A stretch of DNA of 64,000 nt, from NCBI GenBank assembly GCA_938046585.1, contig CALIWR010000023.1, forward strand, positions 10,946 through 74,945. Reading direction: 5' to 3'. Made by a program: the position numbers and the translations under genes. Source of the DNA: an uncultured Propionibacteriaceae bacterium. Its GTDB lineage: Bacteria; Actinomycetota; Actinomycetes; Propionibacteriales; Propionibacteriaceae. The notes under the pieces are model-generated. The model ran no database searches. It worked only from the letters and a program-made list of their open reading frames with translations, and was not told the origin of the DNA. This document shows positions 42,128 through 51,175 of this stretch, piece after piece; position 1 is the stretch's first letter; each line of letters starts with the position of its first letter.

Positions 42128-42312
42128 TGGTCCGCACAGCGACGATGGGGCAATCACCCCGGAGCCGCCGGAAGAACAGCCGCCAGGCCCAGTAGAACCG
42201 GCAGCGGACAGCACATGAAGCGGGGGTCAGCAGACCTCAAGAAGGGTGGTACCGCGGGTCGCCCCACCGGGCAGGCTCGTCCCTTCGTCGTACGAGACGT
42301 CGAAGGACCCTC
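42128..42312 (+). promoter_or_regulatory. T-box leader of ileS, ultrashort stem I type
   Basis: Contains the conserved T-box AGGGTGGTACCGCG (42243-42256). A very short 5' stem, GGGG-CAATC-ACCCC near 42147, presents AUC, the isoleucine codon, as specifier. The region GTCCCTTCGTCG...CGTCGAAGGAC just before the ATG can pair and hide the AAGGA ribosome site, so control is probably translational. This is the arrangement described for actinobacterial ileS leaders. Confidence 0.9.
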
Positions 42313-45300
42313 ATGACCGACCAGGCCCGTACCTACAATCCTGTCCCGCCGCAGGTCGACCTGACCGCGATGGAGCACCAGATCCTGGACCTCTGGTCCG
42401 AGCAGGACACCTTCGCCGCATCACTGCGTCAAACCGAGGCGGGGCCACGTTGGACTTTCTTCGAAGGCCCGCCGACCGCGAACGGGATGCCCGGCATCCA
42501 CCACATCGAGGCCCGGGTTTTCAAGGACATCTTCCCCCGCTTCAAGACCATGCAGGGTTACCACGTCGAGCGTAAGGCCGGCTGGGACTGCCACGGGCTG
42601 CCGGTCGAACTGGCGGTGGAGCGGGAACTCGGCATCGACGGCAAGCCCGACATCGAACGGTACGGGGTGGCGTCGTTCAACGAGCGCTGCCGCGAGTCGG
42701 TCGGCCGCCATGTCGACGCCTTCGCCCGGCTCACCACCCGGATGGGCTACTGGGTCGACCTGGACACCGCGTACTGGACCATGAACCCCGAATACGTGGA
42801 ATCCTGCTGGTGGGCCTTGAAGCAGATCCATTCCCGGGGCCTGCTGGTCGAGGACTACCGCGTCGCCCCGTACTGTCCGCGCTGCGGCACCACCCTGTCC
42901 GACCATGAGCTGGCGCAGGGCTACGAGACGGTCACCGATCCCTCGGTGTACGTCCGGTTCCCGGTCACCGGCGGGCCGCTGGCCGGGCAGGCGGACCTGC
43001 TGGTCTGGACCACCACCCCGTGGACCTTGGTCTCGAATACCGCTGTCGCCGTCCACCCGGACGTCACGTATGTCGTGGCCAGCAAAGACGACCAGACCCT
43101 GGTGGTGGCCGAGCCGCTGGCCGAACAGGTGCTGGGTGACGGCTGGCGGCTGGGGCAGACCTTCCTGGGCTCGCAGATGGAACTGTGGACATACCAGCGC
43201 CCGTTCGAGCTGGTCGAGATGCCAGCCGTGGTGGGCGGCACCAACTACATCGTGACCGCCGACTATGTCACCACCGAGGACGGCACCGGTCTGGTCCACC
43301 AGGCCCCGGCCTTCGGTGAGGACGACATGATCATCTGCCGCCAGTACGGACTGCCGATGGTGAACCCGATCCAGGCCGACGGGACCTTTGAGGAGGGCCT
43401 GGGCCTGGTGGGCGGGATGTTCTTCAAGGCCGCCGACCCGGTGATCATGCAGGACCTGCAGCAGCGGGGCCTGATGTGGCGGGTGATGCACTACGAGCAC
43501 GCGTACCCGCACTGCTGGCGCTGTCACACCGTGCTGCTGTACTACGCCCAGCCGTCGTGGTACATCCGGACTACCCAGATCAAACCGGCCCTGCACCGGG
43601 AGAATCAGGCTACCGGCTGGTTCCCCGACCACATCAAGAACGGCCGCTATGGCGACTGGCTGAACAACAACGTCGACTGGGCCTTGTCGCGTAAGCGCTA
43701 CTGGGGTACCCCGCTGCCGATCTGGCGTTGCGCCCAGGGCCACCAGACCTGCGTCGGTTCTCGAGAAGAGCTGTCCGAGCTGGCCGGCACCGACCTGTCC
43801 GGGCTTGACCCGCACCGCCCGTACGTAGACGAGATCAGCTTTGCCTGCCCGAACTGCCAGGCCCCGGCGCACCGGGTGCCGGAGGTGGTCGACGCCTGGT
43901 TCGACTCGGGCGCGATGCCATTCGCGCAGTGGGGCCACCCGTACCGGCCTGGTTCGACCGAGCAGCTGGAGCAGGCCTACCCGGCTGACTTCATCTGTGA
44001 GGCGATCGACCAGACCCGGGGCTGGTTCTATTCCCTGATGGCGGTCGGGACCCTGGTCTTCGACCAGTCCCCGTACCGCAACGTGCTCTGCCTGGGTCAC
44101 ATCCTGGCCGAGGACGGCCGCAAGATGAGCAAACACCTGGGCAACACCGTGGAGCCGATCCCGCTGCTCGACGAGCACGGCGCCGATGCAGTGCGCTGGT
44201 TCATGGCGGCCGGTGGTTCGCCCTGGTCGGCGCGTCGGGTCGGACGCAAGACGATCCAGGAATTCGTCCGCAAGGTGCTGCTGACGTATTGGAACACGGT
44301 CGCCTTCCAGGCCCTGTACGCGCGGGCTAATGATTGGGCCCCGAGCGACGACGCTCCGGCCCCGGCCCAGCGCCAGGTTCTGGACCGGTGGCTGCTGTCG
44401 GCTACCCACGAGCTGATCGGCGAGGTCACGGACGCGCTGGAGCGGTTCGACACGTTAGCTGCGGGCAATGCCCTGGCTGCTTTCACCGACCAGTTGTCGA
44501 ATTGGTACGTGCGCCGCTCCCGGCGCCGGTTCTGGGACGGTGACCCGTCGGCGTTGTCGACCCTGCACGAGGTACTGGAGATCCTGACCCGGCTGCTGGC
44601 GCCGCTGGTGCCGTTCATCACCGAACGGGTCTGGCAGGATCTGGTGGTGCCGGTGGTGCCGGGCGCCCCGGCTTCGGTGCACCTGGCCAGCTGGCCGGTG
44701 GCCGACCCGACCTTGATCGACCCTGATCTGTCGCGTTCAATGGCGGCCGCCCGCCGGGTGGTGGAATTGGGCCGGGCGGCGCGTTCTGAGGCGAAGGTCC
44801 GGACTCGGCAGCCGCTGCAGCGGGCCCTGGTCGCCTCGTCTACTTTGGCGTTGCTCGGTGACGAGATCGTGGCTGAGGTCACCAGCGAGCTGAATGTGGG
44901 TCAGTTGGAGTCGTTCAGCAGCGCCGGTGACCTGGTCGACTATGCGGCGAAGGGTAATTTCCGGGCGCTGGGGAAACGGTTCGGCAAGCAGACCCCGCAG
45001 GTGGCGCAGGCGATTGCCGCAGCTGACGCGGCCGCCCTGGCGCAGGCCTTGCGAGCCGAGGGGCGGGCCACCGTCGACGGTGGCATCGAGGTGAGCGCTG
45101 ACGAGGTCTTCATCACCGAACGGCCCCGTGAGGGCTGGTCGGTGGTCAATGAGCAGGGCGAGACGGTGGCCCTGGACCTCGACCTCACTGCGGAGCTGGT
45201 GCAGGCCGGCTGGCTGCGTGAGGTAATCCGGGCGGTGCAGGAGGCCCGTAAGAACGCCGGCCTGGACGTCTCGGACCGGATCCGGCTGCGCTGGGCCGGT

Positions 45301-45447
45301 AGCGGCCCGGCCGCCGAGGCGCTCCGGGCGGGCTGCGCAGAGCTTGCCGAGGAGGTGCTCGCGGTCCAGGTCGACGAGGTTACCGAGATCGACGACCCTG
45401 CGGCACCGTCCGACATCGGGATCGCCTTCGAGATCACCAAGGCCTGA
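42313..45447 (+). CDS. ileS: Isoleucine--tRNA ligase
   Basis: Class Ia synthetase of 1044 residues that charges tRNA-Ile. The HIGH motif is in GPPTANGMPGIHH (a mycobacterial-type variant), the KMSKS motif is KMSKHLGN, and an editing domain (CP1) includes LLVWTTTPWTLVSNTAVAVH. This length and sequence class is the eukaryote-like IleRS2, which is often naturally resistant to mupirocin. A T-box precedes it. Confidence 0.97.
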   Translation: MTDQARTYNPVPPQVDLTAMEHQILDLWSEQDTFAASLRQTEAGPRWTFFEGPPTANGMPGIHHIEARVFKDIFPRFKTMQGYHVERKAGWDCHGLPVELAVERELGIDGKPDIERYGVASFNERCRESVGRHVDAFARLTTRMGYWVDLDTAYWTMNPEYVESCWWALKQIHSRGLLVEDYRVAPYCPRCGTTLSDHELAQGYETVTDPSVYVRFPVTGGPLAGQADLLVWTTTPWTLVSNTAVAVHPDVTYVVASKDDQTLVVAEPLAEQVLGDGWRLGQTFLGSQMELWTYQRPFELVEMPAVVGGTNYIVTADYVTTEDGTGLVHQAPAFGEDDMIICRQYGLPMVNPIQADGTFEEGLGLVGGMFFKAADPVIMQDLQQRGLMWRVMHYEHAYPHCWRCHTVLLYYAQPSWYIRTTQIKPALHRENQATGWFPDHIKNGRYGDWLNNNVDWALSRKRYWGTPLPIWRCAQGHQTCVGSREELSELAGTDLSGLDPHRPYVDEISFACPNCQAPAHRVPEVVDAWFDSGAMPFAQWGHPYRPGSTEQLEQAYPADFICEAIDQTRGWFYSLMAVGTLVFDQSPYRNVLCLGHILAEDGRKMSKHLGNTVEPIPLLDEHGADAVRWFMAAGGSPWSARRVGRKTIQEFVRKVLLTYWNTVAFQALYARANDWAPSDDAPAPAQRQVLDRWLLSATHELIGEVTDALERFDTLAAGNALAAFTDQLSNWYVRRSRRRFWDGDPSALSTLHEVLEILTRLLAPLVPFITERVWQDLVVPVVPGAPASVHLASWPVADPTLIDPDLSRSMAAARRVVELGRAARSEAKVRTRQPLQRALVASSTLALLGDEIVAEVTSELNVGQLESFSSAGDLVDYAAKGNFRALGKRFGKQTPQVAQAIAAADAAALAQALRAEGRATVDGGIEVSADEVFITERPREGWSVVNEQGETVALDLDLTAELVQAGWLREVIRAVQEARKNAGLDVSDRIRLRWAGSGPAAEALRAGCAELAEEVLAVQVDEVTEIDDPAAPSDIGIAFEITKA

Positions 45448-45639
45448 CCGGCCAGGATCAGGGCCGCAGCTGCCCGGCCCGAACGCCGGGTGTCTCACGG
45501 AATGGACGGCCGGTCCTGTTCCCTGGGCAGGGACCGAATCGGGTGTTCCGGATCCTGGACGGTGGCGCTGCCGGGTCTGCTGGGTCGTCGTCGATCGGGA
45601 CCGGGCAGGCCAGCTCGGATGCGGCCGGGTCTGCTGGGG

Positions 45640-45921
45640 TCAGCCTAGTAGGTGCTGGTATTCCGGGTGTCGTTCCAGGTAGCGGACTACGAACGGGCAG
45701 ACCGGGTGGACCCTCAGGCCACGCCGCTCGGCGTCGTCGAGGACTCCTTTCACCAGTACCGACCCGTACCCCTGCCCGCCGTGGGCCGGGTCGATCTCGG
45801 TATGCGGCAGGGTGATCCGGTCCCCGTCAATGTGGTAATCGGCTAGTCCGAGTCGTTCCCCCGTGTCCGAGACCAGTTCGTAGCGGGATTCGGCCTCGTT
45901 GATCCGTACCTGTGGCTGCAT
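45640..45921 (-). CDS. GNAT-like short acetyltransferase (YjdJ type)
   Basis: Protein of 93 residues; start chosen at MQPQVRINEAES (an in-frame ATG 33 bases upstream is possible). Conserved pieces: HTEIDPAHGGQGYGSVLVKG holds the acetyl-CoA loop (Q/G-x-x-G-x-G), and VHPVCPFVVRYLERHPEY is the family C-terminus. Small family of GNAT proteins with unproven substrates. Stands alone between ileS and lysC. Confidence 0.8.
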   Translation of the reverse strand: MQPQVRINEAESRYELVSDTGERLGLADYHIDGDRITLPHTEIDPAHGGQGYGSVLVKGVLDDAERRGLRVHPVCPFVVRYLERHPEYQHLLG

Positions 45922-46098
45922 GCCGCCATAACAGCACATGATCTCGGTGGACACGCGCTGAGAGCGCAGTCGGCCGACGCGAATCTGCCCTTACACTCGG
46001 CTGCGGGCGAGACGGGTTCTGCTGGGCACAGGCGACGGGACCTTATCCGCCAACGGCGTGCGGGCGAAGGCTCCGCCGCGGGCGAGGGAGGTTCTGAC

Positions 46099-47370
46099 GT
46101 GAGTCGGGTGGTGCAGAAGTTCGGCGGGTCCTCGGTGGCCGACGCCGAGAGCATCAAGCGGGTGGCGCGCCGGATCGTTGAAACCACGAAAGCCGGGCAC
46201 CAGGTGGTCGTGGTGATCTCGGCGATGGGCGACACCACCGACGACCTGTTGGATCTCGCCCAACAGGTGAGCCCGCAGCCGCCGGCGCGGGAGCTCGACA
46301 TGCTGCTCACCGCGGGGGAGCGGATATCGGCGGCGCTGCTGGCGATGGCGATCGCTGACACCGGGCACCAGTCGCGTTCTTTCACTGGATCCCAGGCTGG
46401 GGTGATCACGACCGAGACTCATGGCAATGCCCGGATTATCGACATCACCCCGGGCCGGATCGTGGAGGCCCTGGATGGTGGCGACATCGTGATCGTGGCC
46501 GGTTTCCAGGGCGTCGCGCAGTCCACCAAGGACGTCACCACGTTGGGTCGGGGCGCCTCCGACACCACCGCGGTCGCCTTGGCGGACGCGCTCGGGGCGG
46601 AATACTGCGAGATCTACAGTGATGTCGACGGGGTGTTCACCGCCGATCCCCGGATCGTGCCGGGGGCGCGGCGGATCCCTGAGATCTCGTACGAAGAGAT
46701 GCTGGAACTGGCGGCCAATGGGGCCAAGATTCTGCACCTGCGGTGTGTGGAGTACGCCCGGCGTTCCAGCGTCCCGGTCCACGTCCGCTCTTCGTTTTCG
46801 ACCAGACCCGGCACCTGGGTCACCGACGCGTCGCTTATCACTGAAAGGCCAGACATGGAGGCTGCACTCATCACCGGCGTCACCCACGACCGCAGCGAGG
46901 CGAAGGTCACGGTGGTCGGGGTGCCGGACCAGGTCGGGAAAGCAGCCAGGATCTTCGAGATCGTGGCCGGGGTGGACGTCAATATCGACATGATCGTGCA
47001 GAACGTGTCGGTGATCGACAACACCACGGCGATCTCGTTCACCCTGCCACAGTCCGACGGCAAGAAGGCGCTCGATGCGTTGCGGGCCGAGCAGGGGCAG
47101 GTCGGTTTCACCAAGCTGCTCTACGACGACCAGATCGGCAAGGTGTCGGTGGTCGGGGTTGGGATGCGGTCCCATCCGGGGGTGAGCGCTACCTTCTTCA
47201 GCGCCCTGGCCGGCGCCGGGATCAACATCGGGATGATCTCGACCTCCGAGATCCGGATCTCGGTGACCGTGGCGGCCGATGACGTCGATGCCGCGGTCCG
47301 GGCTGCGCACAGCGCCTTCGGCCTGGACGGCGACGGCGAGGCTGTCGTGTACGCGGGGACTGGCCGCTGA
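46099..47370 (+). CDS. lysC: Aspartokinase
   Basis: Phosphorylates aspartate, the first step to lysine, methionine, threonine and diaminopimelate. 423 residues. Kinase motifs: QKFGGSSVADAESI at the N-terminus and GRGASDTTAVALADAL. Two ACT domains (starting near EALITGVTH and VSVVGVGMRSHPG) bind regulatory amino acids. An internal ATG at 46855 with GAAAGG upstream matches the start of the separate beta subunit known in corynebacterial LysC. GTG start. In other actinobacteria asd follows it, but here it does not. Confidence 0.97.
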   Translation: MSRVVQKFGGSSVADAESIKRVARRIVETTKAGHQVVVVISAMGDTTDDLLDLAQQVSPQPPARELDMLLTAGERISAALLAMAIADTGHQSRSFTGSQAGVITTETHGNARIIDITPGRIVEALDGGDIVIVAGFQGVAQSTKDVTTLGRGASDTTAVALADALGAEYCEIYSDVDGVFTADPRIVPGARRIPEISYEEMLELAANGAKILHLRCVEYARRSSVPVHVRSSFSTRPGTWVTDASLITERPDMEAALITGVTHDRSEAKVTVVGVPDQVGKAARIFEIVAGVDVNIDMIVQNVSVIDNTTAISFTLPQSDGKKALDALRAEQGQVGFTKLLYDDQIGKVSVVGVGMRSHPGVSATFFSALAGAGINIGMISTSEIRISVTVAADDVDAAVRAAHSAFGLDGDGEAVVYAGTGR

Positions 47371-47437
47371 TCTGGGATTCTCGGGCTTGACGCCGGCCGT
47401 CGGTGGTGTTCTTATCGGTGATATGCGGGGCTTGGGG

Positions 47438-47881
47438 TCATCGGTTCTCGCTGTCGGGGGTGTCAGGGGAGCGCACGAGTAGGACTTCGTCGTGCAGTGC
47501 CCGTACGGTGCGGGCCAGCTGATCCGGGTCGATCCCGATCCGGTGGGCCTGGTCGTCGAGGGATTCGCCCAGCAGCGCCGAACAGCGTTTCAGGGTCCGT
47601 TTTCCGAGTGCTGTCAGCCCCAGCCGGCGGGCGTTGCCGTTGCCGGGTTCGGCGTTGTTCTCGACCAGGCCGGCCTCGATCAGGGAGCGGACGATCCCGC
47701 TGGCGGCGGCCTCGCTGACCCGTAGCGACTGGGCCAGCAGCCGCCCGGTCACGCCGGGGTGCTGCGAGATGATGCTGAGGGCAACGTAGCGGTTGTGGCT
47801 GAGTCCCTCCGGGCGCAGGATCCGCTCCGCCCAACGGTCGAGGGTCCGTACCAGGTCGTGTAATTCGTAAGCCAGGTCCAT
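47438..47881 (-). CDS. MarR-family regulator
   Basis: Winged-helix repressor of 147 residues. The recognition region is LLAQSLRVSEAAASGIVRSL, the wing GNGNARRLGLTALG. A palindrome just upstream of the ATG (47889-47902) is a likely self-operator. It is divergent from the gntR-ABC operon, with about 90 bases between them, so it might also control that operon. Confidence 0.88.
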   Translation of the reverse strand: MDLAYELHDLVRTLDRWAERILRPEGLSHNRYVALSIISQHPGVTGRLLAQSLRVSEAAASGIVRSLIEAGLVENNAEPGNGNARRLGLTALGKRTLKRCSALLGESLDDQAHRIGIDPDQLARTVRALHDEVLLVRSPDTPDSENR

Positions 47882-47888
47882 ACTTCAT

Positions 47889-47902
47889 CTTAACCTCTTA
47901 AG
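47889..47902. promoter_or_regulatory. Palindrome at MarR promoter
   Basis: CTTAA-CCTC-TTAAG inverted repeat, seven bases upstream of the marR start. Candidate MarR operator. Confidence 0.5.
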
Positions 47903-47937
47903 GTCACGGAGAGCAACGTCGATCCCTCCTGTCCTTA

Positions 47938-47967
47938 TTGCATATGGTGTACATGTGCGCTATGAAT
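47938..47967 (+). promoter_or_regulatory. Promoter of gntR-ABC operon
   Basis: TTGCAT (47938-47943), 17-base spacer, TATGAAT (47961-47967). The predicted transcript start coincides with GTG 47973, so the mRNA is leaderless. The spacer region contains ATGTGC/GCACAT pieces that may be the GntR operator. Confidence 0.65.
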
Positions 47968-47972
47968 AGTGT

Positions 47973-48350
47973 GTGCACATCGTGTTGTCGCGGACCAGCG
48001 GGACCCCGCTGTACGAGCAGATCGTGGACCAGTACCGCGCCGCGATCTGGAGTGGAGATCTGCCGGCAGGCACAGCACTGCCATCACTGCGGCAGCTGGC
48101 GAGAGATCTCGAGGTCTCGCTGATCACCACCACCCGGGCCTACAACGAGCTGGCCGCCGAAGGACTGATCGCTAATCAGCCGGGCCGTGGCAGCTTTGTC
48201 CTCGCCCAGGACCAAGACGAGACCCGGGAACGGCTTCGGGCCAGGCTCGATGGTCAGCTCGACGAGGTCATCGTCACCGCGCGCCTGGCCGGGCTGGGCC
48301 TGGCTGAGCTTCAGGAAAGGAGCACCTTGCGATGGGGATCGACCGACTGA
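47973..48350 (+). CDS. GntR-family (YtrA-type) regulator
   Basis: DNA-binding protein of 125 residues. N-terminal winged helix: PLYEQIVDQYRAAIWSGDLP and LARDLEVSLITTTRAYNEL, then a short helical tail, the YtrA layout. YtrA-type regulators typically repress the ABC exporter genes that follow, and here the stop overlaps that ATPase gene by 19 bases. GTG start, leaderless promoter. Confidence 0.92.
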   Translation: MHIVLSRTSGTPLYEQIVDQYRAAIWSGDLPAGTALPSLRQLARDLEVSLITTTRAYNELAAEGLIANQPGRGSFVLAQDQDETRERLRARLDGQLDEVIVTARLAGLGLAELQERSTLRWGSTD

Positions 48351-49204
48351 TGTCGGGGCAGGACGCGATCCGTCTCGAGGGGGTGGTGCGCCGGCAGGGT
48401 GACTTCGTCTTGGGGCCGCTGAATTTGCGGGTTCCGGCGGGAATGGTGACCGGTTTTGTCGGTCCTAATGGGGCCGGCAAGACCATGGCGATCAAGGCGA
48501 TGCTGGGAATGGTAGGCATCAGGGGCGGCAGTATCCAGGTCCTCGGCGGGCCGCCCGGGGCTCACCAGGACCAGATCGGAGTGGTTCTCGACGCGATAGC
48601 GCTGCCGCAGGTGTGGAACGCGATCTCGGCGGCCCGTAACCTGTCTCAGTTCTACCCGTCCTGGGACCAGGCGTACTTCATTGAACTTCTGGATCGGCTC
48701 AAGGTCCCGCGCCGAGTCAAGGTGAAGAATCTGTCCCGGGGGCAGGGCGTGAAACTCCAGGTGGCGCTGGCCATGGCGCACCGGCCCAGGCTGCTGATTC
48801 TCGACGAGCCCACCACGGGTCTGGACCCGGCAGCGCGACTCGAGGTACTCGATATCTTCCAGGAATACCTGATCGAGGAAGGGCGCACGGTCCTGTTTTC
48901 GAGCCATATCACCTCCGACCTGGATCGGATCGCCGACCATCTGCATGTTCTCGCAGACGGGCAGACCTGTTTCGAAGGGCCCCTGTCGGATGTGTACGAG
49001 GACTGGGCCATGGTCCATGCCCCGGTCACCGAGCTGAGCATGGAGGGGAGAAGGGTCCTGGTAGGCGCCCGACCTAAGAATCTCGCCTATCACGGACTGA
49101 TCCGTATTGAGGATTCGGCCTTCTTTGGACCACAAATTGTGATCGAGAGACCCACCCTGGACGAGGCCGTCGTCTGCTGGAGCCGGCATGGGAAGGAATG
49201 GTGA
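48332..49204 (+). CDS. ABC transporter ATPase (YtrB-like)
   Basis: ATPase of 290 residues. Walker A GPNGAGKTMAIK, signature LSRGQGVKLQ, Walker B LLILDEPTTGLDPAAR, switch SSHITSD. Residues 215-290 form a C-terminal extension as in YtrB-type exporters. It overlaps gntR and precedes the membrane subunit. Substrate unknown; related systems respond to cell-wall antibiotics. Confidence 0.93.
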   Translation: MGIDRLMSGQDAIRLEGVVRRQGDFVLGPLNLRVPAGMVTGFVGPNGAGKTMAIKAMLGMVGIRGGSIQVLGGPPGAHQDQIGVVLDAIALPQVWNAISAARNLSQFYPSWDQAYFIELLDRLKVPRRVKVKNLSRGQGVKLQVALAMAHRPRLLILDEPTTGLDPAARLEVLDIFQEYLIEEGRTVLFSSHITSDLDRIADHLHVLADGQTCFEGPLSDVYEDWAMVHAPVTELSMEGRRVLVGARPKNLAYHGLIRIEDSAFFGPQIVIERPTLDEAVVCWSRHGKEW

Positions 49205-49205
49205 G

Positions 49206-49859
49206 ATGTCGACCGATCTGAAGATTCTGCGGACCGAATTGTCCGCCCAGGCCAGTACCCTGCTGATCTTTCTGATCGTCTCGGCGGCTGTGCTGGCGAT
49301 GAGCCTGGTAGTGGGTATGGGCACGATGATCGTTCCCATGGCCATGATAACGGTCGCTTTCCTACCTATGCCCATGTTCGCTCGAGACGACAAGGGCAGG
49401 ATGAACACGATGTACGTGATCCTGCCGGTCTCTCGCACGCGACGGGTCCTGGCGCGCTATCTGCTGCTCCTCGGCGCCGCGATCGTGATGACCCTGGCCG
49501 GGTTGGCGGTGTCGGTCCTGATTGATCCGTACGCCACGCGATATCCGTACTTCGACAGGCCAGCCATGGCCTCGCTGATGGGCCTTGCCTTCGCCTTCAT
49601 GTGCTTCGTGACGGGCGTGCAGCTCCCCTTGCTGTTCAGCTTCGACTTCCTCAAGGTCGGGATGTTCGCGGCGTGCATCCCTATCCTGACCGTCTTCGGT
49701 GGATCCTTGTTGTTGCAGCAGTATCCCCGCTGGATCTCGATCCTGCTGAAACCGATCAGCGATTCCTGCACCGGGCCGCTGGGTTTGGCCCTCGGTATCG
49801 TCTGGATGGCCCTCTCGGCCGTGACCTCCATCTTTCTGTACGGCCGCCGCGATCTGTGA
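49206..49859 (+). CDS. ABC-2 type permease
   Basis: Membrane subunit of 217 residues with about six hydrophobic helices (for example LLIFLIVSAAVLAMSLVVGM, AIVMTLAGLAVSVLI and AFMCFVTGVQLPLLFSF). The start at ATG 49206 (MSTDLKIL) follows the ATPase stop by one base. Last gene of the gntR operon. Confidence 0.85.
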   Translation: MSTDLKILRTELSAQASTLLIFLIVSAAVLAMSLVVGMGTMIVPMAMITVAFLPMPMFARDDKGRMNTMYVILPVSRTRRVLARYLLLLGAAIVMTLAGLAVSVLIDPYATRYPYFDRPAMASLMGLAFAFMCFVTGVQLPLLFSFDFLKVGMFAACIPILTVFGGSLLLQQYPRWISILLKPISDSCTGPLGLALGIVWMALSAVTSIFLYGRRDL

Positions 49860-50148
49860 CTTCACGTCAGCATAAAGATCTTCGGCTAATTGAGTATTCT
49901 CTTCATCCTTGGCCACTCGCGGTCGCGAAGCAGAAGATATCGATTACTTATAAAATGAGGAGCATATCCAAGATATCAGCGACCACGGCTCATATCCGTC
50001 GCCCTCGGCAAGATCGCCGCCTACGGCGTAATGGACGAAGACCCCAGAAGGCCTCTATGAAAGCACATACCCCGGGGTTATTCCATCTCGGCCGTCGACC
50101 GGTGCTAGTCCGTGACGACTGCCGGCAGTACCGGTCGGCAACGGACGT

Positions 50149-50223
<75 letters not shown>

Positions 50224-50269
50224 ATGGCCTGTAAGCCGAAGCAGAGTCTAGCCCATCCGGGCCGGGATC

Positions 50270-51175
50270 TCACACCGACGTTGGGCGCTCGACCAAGGTC
50301 AGCAGAGTGGTCTCCGGCGGGCAAGCGAAGCGGTACGGGGCGTGCGGCGAGGTTCCTAGCCCGGCCGAGACATGCAGGGCCGAGGTGTGCCCGCCACTGT
50401 GGTGGTGCGACAGGCCCTTCACCCGGGCCCGATCCAGGTCGCAGTTGGTGATCAGCGCCCCGTAGCCGGGAACACACACCTGGCCGCCGTGGGTGTGCCC
50501 GGCGAGGATCAGATCCAGACGGTCGGCGGCCATCGCGTCCAGCAGCCGCAGATATGGCGCATGGGTGACGCCCAACGAGACCACCGCGTCGGGGCAGGCA
50601 GGCCCGGCAACAGTCGAATAGTCATCCAGGCCGATATGGGCGTCCTTGGTACCCCGTACCTCGACCTGACGGCCGGCGACGCTCAGCAACAGCCGCCGGT
50701 GCTCGACATCAAACCAGCCTCCGGCGACCAGGGCGGCGCGCAATTCAGCATGTGGCAGCTCGGGCCGGGCCCGGCGTCGCCTGCCGAGGCCAAAATAAGA
50801 CAGCGGGTTCACCGGCGTCGGCGCGTAGTAGTCATTCGAGCCGAAGACAAAGACTCCCGGTACCCGAAACAATCGCCGGTAGGCGCCCACGACCGCCTCG
50901 ACTGCCTCGGCTGAGGAGATGTTGTCCCCGGTACTCACCACCAGGTCCGGGCGCAGACCGCCCAACGCATCCACGTACTCGATCAGCTGGCGCCGATCCA
51001 GCGACACGTGCAGGTCTGAAACGTGCAGCACCCGGATCGGGGCCTCGCCGAGCGGCAACACCGGGACCCGAACCTGCCGCACCCGGAAGGCATGGCGTTC
51101 TACCAGGACCCCGTACCCGATGCAGGCGACCCCGGCCGCGACGGTACCGGCCGCGGCCAGAGCGAGGCGCCTCAC
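50270..51175 (-). CDS. Membrane-anchored metallophosphoesterase
   Basis: Protein of 301 residues, homologous by position and sequence to M. tuberculosis Rv3683. An N-terminal hydrophobic helix (ALAAAGTVAAGVACIGYGVL) anchors it. Metal motifs: VLHVSDLH (D-x-H), VVSTGDNI (GD-x), GSNDYY (GN-D), VTHAP, and AGHTHGGQV (GH-x-H). The GTG start overlaps the PBP stop (GTGA). Confidence 0.9.
   Translation of the reverse strand: MRRLALAAAGTVAAGVACIGYGVLVERHAFRVRQVRVPVLPLGEAPIRVLHVSDLHVSLDRRQLIEYVDALGGLRPDLVVSTGDNISSAEAVEAVVGAYRRLFRVPGVFVFGSNDYYAPTPVNPLSYFGLGRRRRARPELPHAELRAALVAGGWFDVEHRRLLLSVAGRQVEVRGTKDAHIGLDDYSTVAGPACPDAVVSLGVTHAPYLRLLDAMAADRLDLILAGHTHGGQVCVPGYGALITNCDLDRARVKGLSHHHSGGHTSALHVSAGLGTSPHAPYRFACPPETTLLTLVERPTSV

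Noticed and set aside
45568..45640. Short direct repeats (GCCGGGTCTGCTGGG) between ileS and the GNAT gene
   Set aside because: Two short copies only; no sign of a mobile element or regulatory role.
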